A stretch of 64,000 nucleotides of DNA from Clostridium grantii DSM 8605 (lineage in GTDB: Bacteria; Bacillota; Clostridia; Clostridiales; Clostridiaceae): positions 106,318-170,317 of the forward strand of contig NZ_FQXM01000008.1 in the NCBI RefSeq assembly GCF_900129965.1. Reading direction: 5' to 3'. Within the stretch, counting starts at the first letter, position 1, and the number at the start of each line of letters is the position of its first letter. Made by a program: the position numbers and the translations under genes. The notes beneath the pieces were generated by a model that was not told where the DNA came from, made no database searches, and saw only the letters and a program-made list of their open reading frames with translations. This document shows, one piece after another, positions 8,112 to 16,989 of this stretch.

Positions 8112-8994
8112 TATCATCACCTGCCACTTTAAATTGAATTATAGATAATACAGCTATAATAATCACAATAACGTAAGATACAGTGGCCGCATATCCAAAA
8201 TTAGGTACATACTTAAAGGATAAATCATAAATATATTGTGATAAAGTAAGTGTTGCACTTAATGAAGATGTTGACGCTCCACCACTAGTCAAATTTACTA
8301 CCTCATCAAACAATTGAAGTGTACCAATAGTAGACATTATGGAAGTAAATAATACAATTGGCTTTAACATTGGAATAGTAATAGCCTTGAACTGTCTAAA
8401 TTTACTTGCTCCATCAATTTCAGCTGCTTCATATATAGAAGGATCAATATTTTGTAAACCAGCTAAATAGAAAATCATATTATATCCTGTCCATCTCCAA
8501 GTTATAGCAATAATTACAGTAACCTTTGCCCAAAATGGATCAGATAACCATGCAATAGGCGTATTTATTATATGAATGCTTGTTAAAATCGTATTTACTA
8601 ATCCATCTGCGCCAAACATACTTTTAAATAATATAGAATAAGCAACTAATGATGTAACACAAGGTAAAAATATGGCTGTTCTAAAAAAACCTCTAAACTT
8701 TAATTTTTTATCGTTCAATAGTACCGCAAAAAAGATTGCGCAAGTTAACATAATAGGTACTTGAAAAATAAAATATATAAAAGTATTCTTTAATGCAGTT
8801 ATAAAAACCGGGTCAGAAAATAATCTTTTAATATTACCTAACCCATTAAACGTATAAACCACGCCTTTACCTGACATAGTAGATAATATTAATGAACTAA
8901 TTATAGGATAAACACTAAAGAGGCCAACAAGCACTAATGATATTATTACAAATGTCCAACCAGTAAGATTTTTTTTTAAACTTTTAATGTTCAT
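8104..8994 (-). CDS. Carbohydrate ABC transporter permease (MalF type)
   Basis: 296 residues with six to seven membrane helices and the EAA loop EAAEIDGASKFRQFKAITIP, which contacts the ATPase. The start is the ATG after AAAGGAAG; an in-frame upstream ATG (9033) lies inside the intercistronic hairpin region and lacks a ribosome binding site. It is partner to the MalG-type permease. No ATPase gene lies nearby, so a shared MsmK/MsmX-type ATPase encoded elsewhere is likely. Confidence 0.87.
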   Translation of the reverse strand: MNIKSLKKNLTGWTFVIISLVLVGLFSVYPIISSLILSTMSGKGVVYTFNGLGNIKRLFSDPVFITALKNTFIYFIFQVPIMLTCAIFFAVLLNDKKLKFRGFFRTAIFLPCVTSLVAYSILFKSMFGADGLVNTILTSIHIINTPIAWLSDPFWAKVTVIIAITWRWTGYNMIFYLAGLQNIDPSIYEAAEIDGASKFRQFKAITIPMLKPIVLFTSIMSTIGTLQLFDEVVNLTSGGASTSSLSATLTLSQYIYDLSFKYVPNFGYAATVSYVIVIIIAVLSIIQFKVAGDDNV

Positions 8995-9015
8995 AATTAT
9001 CTTCCTTTCTAAAAA

Positions 9016-9045
9016 AATAAAGGGAAACATCACTTTCCCTTTATT
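9016..9045 (-). terminator. Intercistronic hairpin between binding protein and permease genes
   Basis: Perfect 12-bp arms (9016-9027 and 9034-9045), stem AATAAAGGGAAA. No long T run follows. Such hairpins commonly lower readthrough or stabilise the upstream mRNA, so that more binding protein than permease is made. Confidence 0.65.
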
Positions 9046-9081
9046 TAATATAACTTTATAGAAATTTGCTTCAAATTATAA

Positions 9082-10389
9082 TTATTGAATTTGTGATTTA
9101 ACTTGATCTTCAGCATTTTTTAAAGCTTCATCTATTGATCCACCGCCGTAAACTGAAGTCATGTTTGCAAAGATTGCTGCATCAGCTTCATAAGTGTACA
9201 TTCCATAGTTTAATGCTGGTATTTCTTGCATCCATTTAGACATATCCTCATATACTTTTTGTCCACCAAAGAAAGAATCTTCTGCTGAATAAGCTTCTCC
9301 TGTTTGTGAAGGAATATAAGAACAAACAGCTCCTTGACCAACTAGAATTTCTTGATAAAAATCAACATTTGAAGCATAACTTTTGTTTAAGAAATCAACT
9401 GCTGTATCAGCAACTTTTGAACTTGATAATACATACCAGCTTGATCCGCCAAGATTGGATGCATTAACTGCACCATCTAAGTTTAATCTAGGTGTTGTTG
9501 CAACTGCCCATTTTCCTTCTTGTGTAGCTTCTGCTTTAACTGATCCAGTAATCCATACCCCTGTAGTTATAGAAGCAACATCTCCAGAGTTAATAGCTCC
9601 TACCCATTCTCCCCAACCAGAAGTTGTTTTAGTAATTCCTGAATCAAATAATTCTTTATAAATTCTCATAGCTTCTTTAATAGCCGCATTATTAGCCATA
9701 TCTACTTCACCTTTTTCATTGAAGTACCAAGAACCTGCTGAGTTCATCATAACTCTCATTAATCCACCATCATTAGGGTCTAAAGCTAACATTTGTTTTC
9801 CTGTTTTTTCTAAAACTACTTTACCTATTTCAATAAATTCATCCCAAGTAAGGTTTTGTAAATCTTCTGCTTTATATCCTGCTTCTTCTAAATAATCACT
9901 TCTGTAGTAGAATCCAGTAACCCCAGAATCAAAAGGTACACTATAAACTTTATCTTCAAATGTAGATAATGCAACTTTATAAGGTGCAAAATCCGAATAA
10001 TTCATTTTACCAGTCAAGTCTTCAAAACTACCTGGATAAGATTCTAAATATTTTTGTGCATTATAATCTTCAATTAAAACTATATCTGGTAAACCGTCTG
10101 TCAAACCTGAAGCTAAATTAGTGTGTAATTTTTGTTCTAAATCGCCTTTGGCAAATTCCACAATTTCGATTTCAACATTTGGATTTTCAGCTGCATAAAG
10201 TTCTTTAGCTTTATCCATAATTGCGATGTTGAAGTTTGGATCCCATGCCCAAATAGTAATTTTTTGATTTTCTTCTACAGCTACATCATTTTTCTCACCT
10301 TCATTACTTGCAGTTTCATTTTTAGTTCCGCAAGCTGCTAACGAAACCACTAAAAGTGAAGATAAAAGTACAGATAAAAATTTTTTCAT
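9082..10389 (-). CDS. Carbohydrate ABC transporter substrate-binding lipoprotein
   Basis: 435 residues. A lipoprotein signal ends in the lipobox LAAC (Cys20), then a family-1 extracellular solute-binding domain (KITIWAWDPNFN near 45; later WGEWVGAINSGDVAS and GGSSWYVL). It captures a sugar or oligosaccharide outside the membrane for the two permeases downstream. It is the first gene of the operon, with a clear promoter and a LacI-type operator upstream. The ligand is unknown. Confidence 0.9.
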   Translation of the reverse strand: MKKFLSVLLSSLLVVSLAACGTKNETASNEGEKNDVAVEENQKITIWAWDPNFNIAIMDKAKELYAAENPNVEIEIVEFAKGDLEQKLHTNLASGLTDGLPDIVLIEDYNAQKYLESYPGSFEDLTGKMNYSDFAPYKVALSTFEDKVYSVPFDSGVTGFYYRSDYLEEAGYKAEDLQNLTWDEFIEIGKVVLEKTGKQMLALDPNDGGLMRVMMNSAGSWYFNEKGEVDMANNAAIKEAMRIYKELFDSGITKTTSGWGEWVGAINSGDVASITTGVWITGSVKAEATQEGKWAVATTPRLNLDGAVNASNLGGSSWYVLSSSKVADTAVDFLNKSYASNVDFYQEILVGQGAVCSYIPSQTGEAYSAEDSFFGGQKVYEDMSKWMQEIPALNYGMYTYEADAAIFANMTSVYGGGSIDEALKNAEDQVKSQIQ

Positions 10390-10565
10390 AAAAATTCCCC
10401 CCAGAAATTTATTTTAGAAAACCTTTTCCACCACTCTATAATTAATTAATAATTTTAATTAATTATTTTTAGCTAGAAATTTTACTACTTCAAAATAGTT
10501 AAAGTTAAATCTTACCACACATTAAATACTATTGGTTTTAGAACTAACTCCTATTTTTTTAGTAA

Positions 10566-10614
10566 TTAAAACGTTTTCTATGTTTAATATAACAAATGTT
10601 ATGTTATTTGTAAA
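10566..10614 (-). promoter_or_regulatory. Promoter and LacI/CcpA-type operator of the sugar ABC operon
   Basis: Minus-strand -35 TTTACA (10609-10614), a 17-base spacer and -10 TATATT (10586-10591). Just downstream lies GAAAACGTTTTA (10567-10578), a near-palindrome centred on CG, as bound by LacI-family regulators such as MalR or CcpA. This predicts repression at the transcription start. The regulator gene is not in the window. Confidence 0.65.
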
Positions 10615-10716
10615 TAGTTTTTTTATTCTTTAATCATTTTTTTCATTAATTCATACTTTTAATTATCTTTAAATCAACTAATACCAATTTAATGATCATA
10701 TATCTTACATATAAAT

Positions 10717-10746
10717 AAAAAAACGCTATTACCAATCAGCGTTTTT
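10717..10746 (-). terminator. Terminator after argH
   Basis: AAAAACGCT/AGCGTTTTT arms around a 10-base loop. A T-rich tract follows on the minus strand. Confidence 0.85.
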
Positions 10747-10762
10747 CTCTTAGCTCAATTCT

Positions 10763-12076
10763 TTACATTATTTTTTTTATTCCTTGCAATAAGGTATTCT
10801 TATAATCTATAAAATCATAAGTATCCTCACCAAATAACTCACTGAATTCTTTTAATTTTGATAATTCTATGTCTTCTATAGCAATTTTATTTTCTTCGCA
10901 ATATAATACAATAGATCCTATAACACCATGAGCATCTCTAAAAGCCATTCCTTTATTCACTAAATAATCTGCTGCTTCTGTTGCATTTAAAAATCCTTTT
11001 TTTACGCTTGCGTACATGTTTTCTTCTTTTACTTTTAAACCTTTTATCATTTCATTCATAATCTTAATACATTTTAGAACTGTATCTGAAGAATCAAAAA
11101 AAGGTTCTTTATCTTCTTGCATATCCTTGTTGTATGCTAGTGGCAAACCCTTCATTGTTGTCAATAAACTTATCAAGTCTCCGTATACTCTACCCGTTTT
11201 TCCTCTAATAAGTTCTGCCGCATCTGGATTTCTTTTTTGTGGCATAATACTACTTCCAGTAGAATAAGCATCACTTATTTCAACAAAATCAAATTCTTTA
11301 CTACTCCACAAAATGAGTTCTTCACTTAATCTACTTAAATGCATCATCAATATTGAAAAATCAGACATTAATTCTATCAAATAATCTCTATCACTTACTC
11401 CATCCAAAAAGTTATCTACTGGTTTATTAAAGTTTAATTCTGCAGCCGTAAATTTTCTATCAGTATTATAAGTTGTGCCAGCTAAAGCGCAACACCCTAA
11501 AGGGCTTTCATTTAATATTTCCATAGCATTTTCTAATCTTTTTTTATCTCTAATAAACATACTATAATAAGCCATCAGATGATGAGTAAACGTTACTACT
11601 TGTGCTCTTTGCAAATGTGTATACCCTGGCATAATAACATGATTCTTTTCCCCAACCTCTTTAGTTGTAGCAATTAATTCAGTTAAGTTTTCAATTATTT
11701 CTTTAGCTTTTTCTCTAGCATACATTCTCATGTCTACCGCTACTTGGTCATTTCTACTTCTAGCAGTATGAAGTTTTTTACCAATCTCATTAGTTCTTTG
11801 TATTAGATTTGATTCTACAAAGCTATGAATATCTTCATATTCTCCTTCAATAGCAAGCGATCCATTTTCAATATCATTTAAAATAGAAGTTAATCCTTCA
11901 AGTATAATTTTCATATCTTCTTCTGAAATAATATTTTGTTTACATAGCATTTTAACATGTGCCATGCTCCCAGTAATATCTTGATAATATAAATTTTTAT
12001 CAAAAGCTAATGAACTATTGAAGTCTTCCATAAGCTTACTTTCTTCATCTACAAATCTTCCGCCCCAAAGTTTCAT
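10763..12076 (-). CDS. argH: Argininosuccinate lyase
   Basis: 437 residues of the fumarase/aspartase superfamily. It begins with the ArgH hallmark KLWGGRF and carries the signature GSSIMPQKRNPD with its catalytic serine, plus HTARSRNDQV. It splits argininosuccinate into arginine and fumarate, the last step of arginine synthesis. The start is an ATG after AAGGAG. It lies 108 bases after argG with no terminator between them, so the two form an argGH operon. It is slightly shorter than the usual length of about 460, with no missing core motif. Confidence 0.95.
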   Translation of the reverse strand: MKLWGGRFVDEESKLMEDFNSSLAFDKNLYYQDITGSMAHVKMLCKQNIISEEDMKIILEGLTSILNDIENGSLAIEGEYEDIHSFVESNLIQRTNEIGKKLHTARSRNDQVAVDMRMYAREKAKEIIENLTELIATTKEVGEKNHVIMPGYTHLQRAQVVTFTHHLMAYYSMFIRDKKRLENAMEILNESPLGCCALAGTTYNTDRKFTAAELNFNKPVDNFLDGVSDRDYLIELMSDFSILMMHLSRLSEELILWSSKEFDFVEISDAYSTGSSIMPQKRNPDAAELIRGKTGRVYGDLISLLTTMKGLPLAYNKDMQEDKEPFFDSSDTVLKCIKIMNEMIKGLKVKEENMYASVKKGFLNATEAADYLVNKGMAFRDAHGVIGSIVLYCEENKIAIEDIELSKLKEFSELFGEDTYDFIDYKNTLLQGIKKIM

Positions 12077-12184
12077 TTAATCACTCCTTAATCAAATTCA
12101 GTGCAAAGGCATGGATAATTTTCTTAGAAAATCTAAAATAATTCTTCCACAACTATGCACTGTGTGTTTTAAACTATAAATAAA

Positions 12185-13378
12185 TTATTTTGCTTTCATT
12201 GCTTTTATTTTGCTTGGTAAAGAAAATAAATTAATAAACCCAGCTGCATCTTTGTGATCATATAAGTCTGAAGCTCCAAAAGATGAAACATCTTCATCAT
12301 ACAAAGCATATGGAGAGGATTTTCCTGCCACCATTATATTTCCTTTGTATAGTCTTAACTTAACCCATCCTGTAACGGTTTCTTGTGTTTTATCAACAAA
12401 AGCGTCTAACGAGTCTTTTAATGTTGTAAACCATAATCCATTATACACTAATTCACCATATTTTTGTGCAACCATATATTTAAAATGTAAAGTGTCTTTT
12501 TCAATTGTTATTTCTTCTAATTCTTGATGAGCTGCATATAAAACAGTTCCACCTGGTGTTTCATAAACCCCTCTTGATTTCATACCTACAAGACGATTCT
12601 CAACTAAGTCAACTACACCGACACCATTTTCTCCACCAATTTGATTTAATACCTTAACTATCTCTACTGCTGACATTTCTTCTCCATTAACTTTTGTAGG
12701 AATTCCTTTTTCAAAATAAATTTCAACAAAAGTTGGTTCATCCTTAGCTAGTTCCGGTGGTGTAACCATTTGATACATGTCTCTTTTATGATCATTCTTT
12801 AAATCTTCTATATCTCCACCTTCATGACTAAGGTGCCATAAATTTTTATCTCTTGAGTATATTTTTTCTTTCGTTACAGATATTTCTATTCCTTTAGCAT
12901 TTGCATAATCAATAGCATCTTCTCTTGATTTAATATCCCAGATTCTCCAAGGCGCAATTATTTGTATACTTGGATCTACAGAAGCTATTCCCACTTCAAA
13001 TCTAACTTGATCATTTCCTTTACCAGTACAGCCATGACAGATATATTTAGCTCCTTCTTTATGAGCAATCTCAACTAGTTTTTTTGCCATTAAAGGTCTT
13101 GCAAAAGAAGTTCCCAATAAATATTTACCTTCATATTTTGCATTAGCTTTTAATCCTTGGAACACATAATCTTCAATAAACTCTTTTGTTAAATCTTCAA
13201 CATAAATCTTTTCTGCACCTGATTTTATTGCTTTTTCTTTTACAGCTTCATAATCATCATCTTGACCAACATTTATGCAACAAGCAATTACATCTAAATC
13301 GTAATTTTCCTTTAACCATTGAATAATTATAGAAGTATCTAATCCCCCTGAATATGCTAAAACCACTTTATCTTTCAT
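12185..13378 (-). CDS. argG: Argininosuccinate synthase
   Basis: 397 residues, the normal length. The N-terminal ATP-pyrophosphatase loop is AYSGGLDTS; other motifs include GCTGKGNDQVRFE and SPYALYDEDVSSFGASD. It joins citrulline and aspartate. The start is the ATG of MKDKVVLAY, 5 bases after GGAGGG; the open frame extends 32 codons upstream through the promoter, so the longer version is rejected. An ArgR-like box and a strong promoter lie directly upstream. Confidence 0.95.
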   Translation of the reverse strand: MKDKVVLAYSGGLDTSIIIQWLKENYDLDVIACCINVGQDDDYEAVKEKAIKSGAEKIYVEDLTKEFIEDYVFQGLKANAKYEGKYLLGTSFARPLMAKKLVEIAHKEGAKYICHGCTGKGNDQVRFEVGIASVDPSIQIIAPWRIWDIKSREDAIDYANAKGIEISVTKEKIYSRDKNLWHLSHEGGDIEDLKNDHKRDMYQMVTPPELAKDEPTFVEIYFEKGIPTKVNGEEMSAVEIVKVLNQIGGENGVGVVDLVENRLVGMKSRGVYETPGGTVLYAAHQELEEITIEKDTLHFKYMVAQKYGELVYNGLWFTTLKDSLDAFVDKTQETVTGWVKLRLYKGNIMVAGKSSPYALYDEDVSSFGASDLYDHKDAAGFINLFSLPSKIKAMKAK

Positions 13379-13442
13379 AATTTTCCCTCCTGAATATATA
13401 TATTTAATATAATTATTTTCTTGTTTGTAATATCTTAAACAT

Positions 13443-13497
13443 ATTATATTACAAAACTTATATTTATGCAACATTTTTTAATAAATATTCATAAATT
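13443..13497 (-). promoter_or_regulatory. argG promoter with an ArgR-like box
   Basis: Minus-strand -35 TTGCAT (13466-13471), a 17-base spacer and -10 TATAAT (13443-13448). Upstream, bases 13478-13497 read TATGAATATTTATTAAA on the minus strand, close to the ARG box half-site TGAAT followed by an AT tract. ArgR/AhrC control is inferred. Confidence 0.6.
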
Positions 13498-13509
13498 TCT
13501 TTTATATAA

Positions 13510-13540
13510 CTAAAACTCCGTGTATACACCGGAGTTTTAG
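13510..13540 (-). terminator. Hairpin terminator after the amino-acid ABC operon
   Basis: Stem CTAAAACTCCG/CGGAGTTTTAG (13510-13520 and 13530-13540). The arms are strong; the T tract is short on the minus strand. Confidence 0.65.
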
Positions 13541-13549
13541 TTATATTTA

Positions 13550-14290
13550 TTATAAAATTTTATTTAAAAATGCTTTTGTCCTTTCTTCTTTAGGATTAGT
13601 GAATATCTCATTTGGTGAAGCTTCTTCTACAATTTTGCCCCCATCCATAAAAATAACTCGATCAGCCACTTCTTTAGCAAATCCCATCTCATGTGTTACT
13701 ACTACCATAGTCATACCTTCTTTTGCAAGACCCTTCATAACATTCAAAACTTCTCCTACCAATTCAGGGTCTAATGCAGAAGTTGGCTCATCAAATAACA
13801 TTATATCTGGTTCCATATTTAATGCTCTAGCAATAGCAACCCTTTGCTTTTGACCTCCAGATAATTTTGATGGATATGCTTCCAGTTTATCTTCTAATCC
13901 AACCTTTTTTAAAATCTTTTCAGCTCGTTGAAGAACCTTTTGTTTATCTTCTTTCTTTACTGTTATTGGTGCTTCAATTATATTTTCCAGTACAGTCATA
14001 TGAGGAAATAAGTTGAAATTCTGAAAAACCATACCCATTTTTTCTATAGTTTCTCTTAATTTAGCTTTGTTATTAATTAAAAGCTTTTCCCCTTCAACAA
14101 AAACTTCCCCTGATGTTGGTTCTTCTAAATGATTCAAGCAACGCAAAAATGTACTTTTCCCCGAACCTGATGGGCCTATTATAACAAGAACTTCTCCTTT
14201 TTGTACTTTTACATTTAAATTTTCAAAAACATTAAGTTTACCGAAACTTTTGGATAAACCTTTAGTTTCTATCATAATAAAATCTTCCAT
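13550..14290 (-). CDS. Polar amino-acid ABC transporter ATPase (GlnQ/ArtM type)
   Basis: 246 residues with Walker A GPSGSGKST, the signature LSGGQKQRVAIARAL, Walker B IMLFDEPTSALD and the H-loop VVVTHEMGF. It energises import through the permease at 14326-14973. The ATG start follows AGGAGG by 7 bases. It is the last gene of a binding protein-permease-ATPase operon. Subfamily similarity suggests glutamine, arginine or a related polar amino acid; the neighbouring argGH genes make arginine an attractive but unproven substrate. Confidence 0.9.
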   Translation of the reverse strand: MEDFIMIETKGLSKSFGKLNVFENLNVKVQKGEVLVIIGPSGSGKSTFLRCLNHLEEPTSGEVFVEGEKLLINNKAKLRETIEKMGMVFQNFNLFPHMTVLENIIEAPITVKKEDKQKVLQRAEKILKKVGLEDKLEAYPSKLSGGQKQRVAIARALNMEPDIMLFDEPTSALDPELVGEVLNVMKGLAKEGMTMVVVTHEMGFAKEVADRVIFMDGGKIVEEASPNEIFTNPKEERTKAFLNKIL

Positions 14291-14325
14291 TAAATTTCCT
14301 CCTTTAAAGTGTTAAAGCTCTATTA

Positions 14326-14973
14326 CTAGTATACAGATAATTTCTTCTCAATTCTAGAGAAAACCACAGTAAATATTGTTGTCATGAACAAATATAAACA
14401 CGCTGCTAAAAAGAATGGTTCTACCGTTCTTCCAGTTGCAGACATTCTAAGTTGCGCATTTCTCATCAACTCTTCCATAGCAATAGCCGAAACCAACGAC
14501 GTATCTTTAAGCATTGTAATAAATTCATTTCCAACTGGAGGAATTATATTCTTAAATGTTTGAGGAAGAATTACTCTTTTCATTGTTTGAAAATAAGTAA
14601 AACCTAAAGCCTTACAAGCTTCGAACTGACCCTTATCTACAGATTGAATTCCTCCTCTAATAATTTCTGCCATATAAGCACCTGAATTTAAACTCAACCC
14701 TATAATAGCTGCATTAAAAGGTTGTAATTTTATACCTAAAGAAGGTAACCCATAGTAAATAACAAATAGTTGTACCAACATTGGTGTTCCTCTAAATATC
14801 CATGTATAAAAAGTAGCAATTTTAGAAATTACAATATTGTTTGATATTTTCATTAATGCAACTATAATACCTATAATAGAACCGATAAGAACCGATAACA
14901 CCGTTAATTCAACAGTAATAACACTACCTTTTAAAAGAATTGGAAACATTTTTATTAAAATTTCAAAATCCAT
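14326..14973 (-). CDS. Polar amino-acid ABC transporter permease
   Basis: 215 residues of the His/Glu/Gln/Arg permease family, with about five membrane helices and the EAA loop QFEACKALGFTYFQTMKRVILP. It forms the membrane channel with the adjacent ATPase and lies 35 bases ahead of that gene. The upstream binding-protein gene is separated by a hairpin that probably makes the permease less abundant. Confidence 0.9.
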   Translation of the reverse strand: MDFEILIKMFPILLKGSVITVELTVLSVLIGSIIGIIVALMKISNNIVISKIATFYTWIFRGTPMLVQLFVIYYGLPSLGIKLQPFNAAIIGLSLNSGAYMAEIIRGGIQSVDKGQFEACKALGFTYFQTMKRVILPQTFKNIIPPVGNEFITMLKDTSLVSAIAMEELMRNAQLRMSATGRTVEPFFLAACLYLFMTTIFTVVFSRIEKKLSVY

Positions 14974-15015
14974 GATATTTTCCCCCTGTTTTAAAATAAA
15001 TCCTTTGCTAAATAA

Positions 15016-15053
15016 TTACCCTCGCGTGAACTTTTCATATCACACAAGGGTAA
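15016..15053 (-). terminator. Intercistronic hairpin in the amino-acid ABC operon
   Basis: 14-base arms (15016-15029 and 15040-15053) with G-T pairs and a 10-base loop. No T run, so it is probably an attenuator or mRNA stabiliser after the binding-protein gene. Confidence 0.6.
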
Positions 15054-15077
15054 GAGAATTCTTTAAGCTACTTTTCT

Positions 15078-15920
15078 TTATTGATATGCATCATATCCAA
15101 ACCATTTTATAGAAAGCTCTGATAAAGTCCCATCTTCTTTTAACTCTACAAGCGCTTTATTTAAAGCTTCAGTTAATTCTACATCTTCCTGTCTTAAACC
15201 CATGCCGATTGGCTCTTCACTAACCATTTCGTCAAGAACCTTAAACATATCCCCTTGTTCATCCTGTGCTAAGTAATACCCTCCAACTTGAGCATCCATT
15301 ATTACAGCATCTACTCTACCATTTTTAAGTTCAATTATTGCTTCTGGAATCTTATCATATTTTTTTAATTCTTTTATAAAGCTTAAGTTTTTCTCTGCTG
15401 CTTCCTGACCTGTAGTTCCCATTTGACATCCTAAAACTTTATCTTTTAAATCTTCTTCTTTTTCTATACCAGAATCCTTAAGAGTAACTAATATTTGTCC
15501 TCCTAAAATATAAGCATCTGTAAATCCTATACTTTCTTTTCTTTCATCAGTAATACTTAAAGAAGATAAAATCATATCAAACTTAGATGATTGAAGTGCT
15601 AAAAGTATACCATCCCATGCAGTTGTTTGAAATTCCATTTCAACTCCAAGTTTTTCTCCTAAAGCCGCTGCTAAATCTACATCAAAGCCAACCAACTTAT
15701 TATCATCATCTCTGTACTCCATCGGAGGATAAGAATCATCTACCCCAATAATTATTTTTCCTGCATCTTGAATTCTAGTTAAAGAATCAACCGTTGTTTC
15801 TTCTGAAGTAGATGCTTCATTGTTTTTATTTACATTATTTTCCGTTTTATTACTACTACACCCCACAAACACACCAATGCCCAAAGTTAATGTTAATAAT
15901 AACGCAACTATCTTTTTCAT
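15078..15920 (-). CDS. Amino-acid ABC transporter substrate-binding lipoprotein
   Basis: 280 residues. The lipoprotein signal ends at FVGC (Cys20-21 region), then a low-complexity Asn/Glu/Thr linker and a family-3 solute-binding domain (IIGVDDSYPPMEYRDDD, VGFDVDLAAALGEKLG, GTTGQEAAEKN). It binds a polar amino acid at the cell surface and delivers it to the adjacent permease. First gene of the operon; a strong promoter lies upstream. Confidence 0.9.
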   Translation of the reverse strand: MKKIVALLLTLTLGIGVFVGCSSNKTENNVNKNNEASTSEETTVDSLTRIQDAGKIIIGVDDSYPPMEYRDDDNKLVGFDVDLAAALGEKLGVEMEFQTTAWDGILLALQSSKFDMILSSLSITDERKESIGFTDAYILGGQILVTLKDSGIEKEEDLKDKVLGCQMGTTGQEAAEKNLSFIKELKKYDKIPEAIIELKNGRVDAVIMDAQVGGYYLAQDEQGDMFKVLDEMVSEEPIGMGLRQEDVELTEALNKALVELKEDGTLSELSIKWFGYDAYQ

Positions 15921-15955
15921 AATACATCCCCCTTTTTCTTGTCCACTTATTTAAT

Positions 15956-16005
15956 ATTATATAATCTTTTTTATTTTTATGCAATATATTTTTATAATTA
16001 TACAT
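15956..16005 (-). promoter_or_regulatory. Promoter of the amino-acid ABC operon with an AT-rich palindrome
   Basis: Minus-strand -35 TTGCAT (15979-15984), a 17-base spacer and -10 TATAAT (15956-15961), identical in both hexamers and spacing to the argG promoter. A palindromic TGTATAATTATA sits at about 15992-16005, at the same distance upstream as the ArgR-like box of argG. Confidence 0.5.
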
Positions 16006-16183
16006 TTGTTTTAAAATTATTGCTTAACTATTCATCATAAAAATATTTGTTTTATTGATTATATTTTGTTTTATGTGGATTATTTTTATTACTATATTAA
16101 TTATAATACTCTTTTTTTGTGTTTTTTTCAATAGTTGTTTTGTTTGTCATAGCTTTTTTACACGGTTTTTTTATAAAATTATA

Positions 16184-16207
16184 CATAAAAAAAGGCGGCA
16201 AAGCCGC
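16184..16207 (-). terminator. Orphan terminator
   Basis: GCGGC-AAA-GCCGC (16195-16207), then a T run on the minus strand. No intact gene lies directly upstream on that strand, only the short remnant at 16219-16284. Confidence 0.6.
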
Positions 16208-16218
16208 ATATTCTTAAT

Positions 16219-16284
16219 TCAAAATATAGCGTCAGGATTAAGCGTTAGCTTGCATAAAGCTTTTTGTAGTTTTAAATCATAAGT
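16219..16284 (-). pseudogene. Possible gene remnant (C-terminal fragment)
   Basis: A 21-codon open frame ends DLKLQKALCKLTLNPDAIF and stops 12 bases before the orphan terminator. The composition looks like a protein C-terminus, but nothing continues upstream. I infer a decayed gene whose end and terminator survive. No family is recognised. Confidence 0.25.
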
Positions 16285-16350
16285 AACTTATCATGCACAA
16301 GTTTAAAAAATATACCTTTATACTTATTATTTTTAGAATACATTCCATAA

Positions 16351-16454
16351 TATAGGGATCCCACTGTGAAAATTAATTTATACTTGTACAAAATCTCCAT
16401 GTTTCTAGGAGTTTTGGACACTTATAAATTAATAGTTGAACTGGGATACCTATA
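16351..16454 (+). repeat. 104-bp hairpin repeat, copy R1
   Basis: One of three full copies (also 17637-17740 and 46573-46676), each exactly 104 bases. The ends are imperfect inverted repeats (TATAGGGATCCCA and TATAGGTATCCCA), and inner arms TTAATTTATACTTGTAC and TTTTGGACACTTATAAATTAA let the whole element fold into one long hairpin. It differs from R2 at 9 and from R3 at 7 positions by hand alignment. It lies downstream of the secreted-protein cassette. Confidence 0.9.
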
Positions 16455-16574
16455 TCTAATCATTTTAAAATTCTTATCTAGTTTAACATATCTGTTTTTT
16501 GAGAGAGATAAAATCTCCTCTTTAGTAAATATTTTTTTACTCATGGTATTCACAACCTTTCTGATTTTATTGTA

Positions 16575-16618
16575 TAAAAAAAGAGCCTATATGAATAGAC
16601 TTTTTTAAGTGTCTATTC
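16575..16618 (-). terminator. Probable terminator of the secreted-protein cassette
   Basis: GAATAGAC/GTCTATTC arms (16593-16600 and 16611-16618). On the minus strand a run of seven Ts follows about 10 bases later. Confidence 0.5.
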
Positions 16619-16653
16619 TATAGATTCCATTTTATTTAAGTATACAACCTTTT

Positions 16654-16989
16654 TTAATAAGTACTGCTGCAAAGTATACCAGAGAAAGTAGCTAACCATC
16701 CACTACCACTCCTTTGTGTGCTTTGTAAATATAGATAGCCTGTCCACCACATTCCATCTATATATTCAGAGTAAGGATAAACCTCAGGTATGCTAGAGTA
16801 ATCAGAATAATATTTTGTAATAGTTTTTTGTTTTGACACCACAATATTAGGCTCAATTATTGATGCTTCAATATTATTCTGGATTGGATTTGTTAATTCT
16901 GTTGCTAAAGCTTGTTGCGGTAAAATTAACATAGCAAGAAAGAACATTATTAATCCAAATTTTAAAGAAAAATTTTTAATAGTACTCAC
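16654..16989 (-). CDS. Small secreted protein, function unknown
   Basis: 111 residues with an N-terminal signal peptide (hydrophobic core 11-28, probable cleavage after ALA at about residue 29). The C-terminal segment IPEVYPYSEYIDGMWWTGYL ends in SGWLATFSGILCSSTY. A tyrosine/glycine-rich motif of this general shape (Gly-Tyr/Trp-Gly-Leu, then Tyr-Ser-Gly) occurs in varied secreted Firmicute proteins, but I cannot name a function. The start overlaps the stop of the upstream gene (ATGA), so the two are translationally coupled. The pair is flanked by hairpin repeats R1 and R2. A secreted antimicrobial or surface role is possible but unsupported. Confidence 0.65.
   Translation of the reverse strand: MSTIKNFSLKFGLIMFFLAMLILPQQALATELTNPIQNNIEASIIEPNIVVSKQKTITKYYSDYSSIPEVYPYSEYIDGMWWTGYLYLQSTQRSGSGWLATFSGILCSSTY

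Noticed and set aside
16055..16282. A 75-residue reading frame rich in Phe, Ile and Leu
   Set aside because: AT-rich noncoding DNA in front of the amino-acid ABC promoter. It crosses an orphan terminator and has no ribosome binding site.
16366..16608. An 80-residue hydrophobic reading frame on the plus strand
   Set aside because: Its first 30 codons are repeat R1 and its end lies in a terminator. It has no ribosome binding site.
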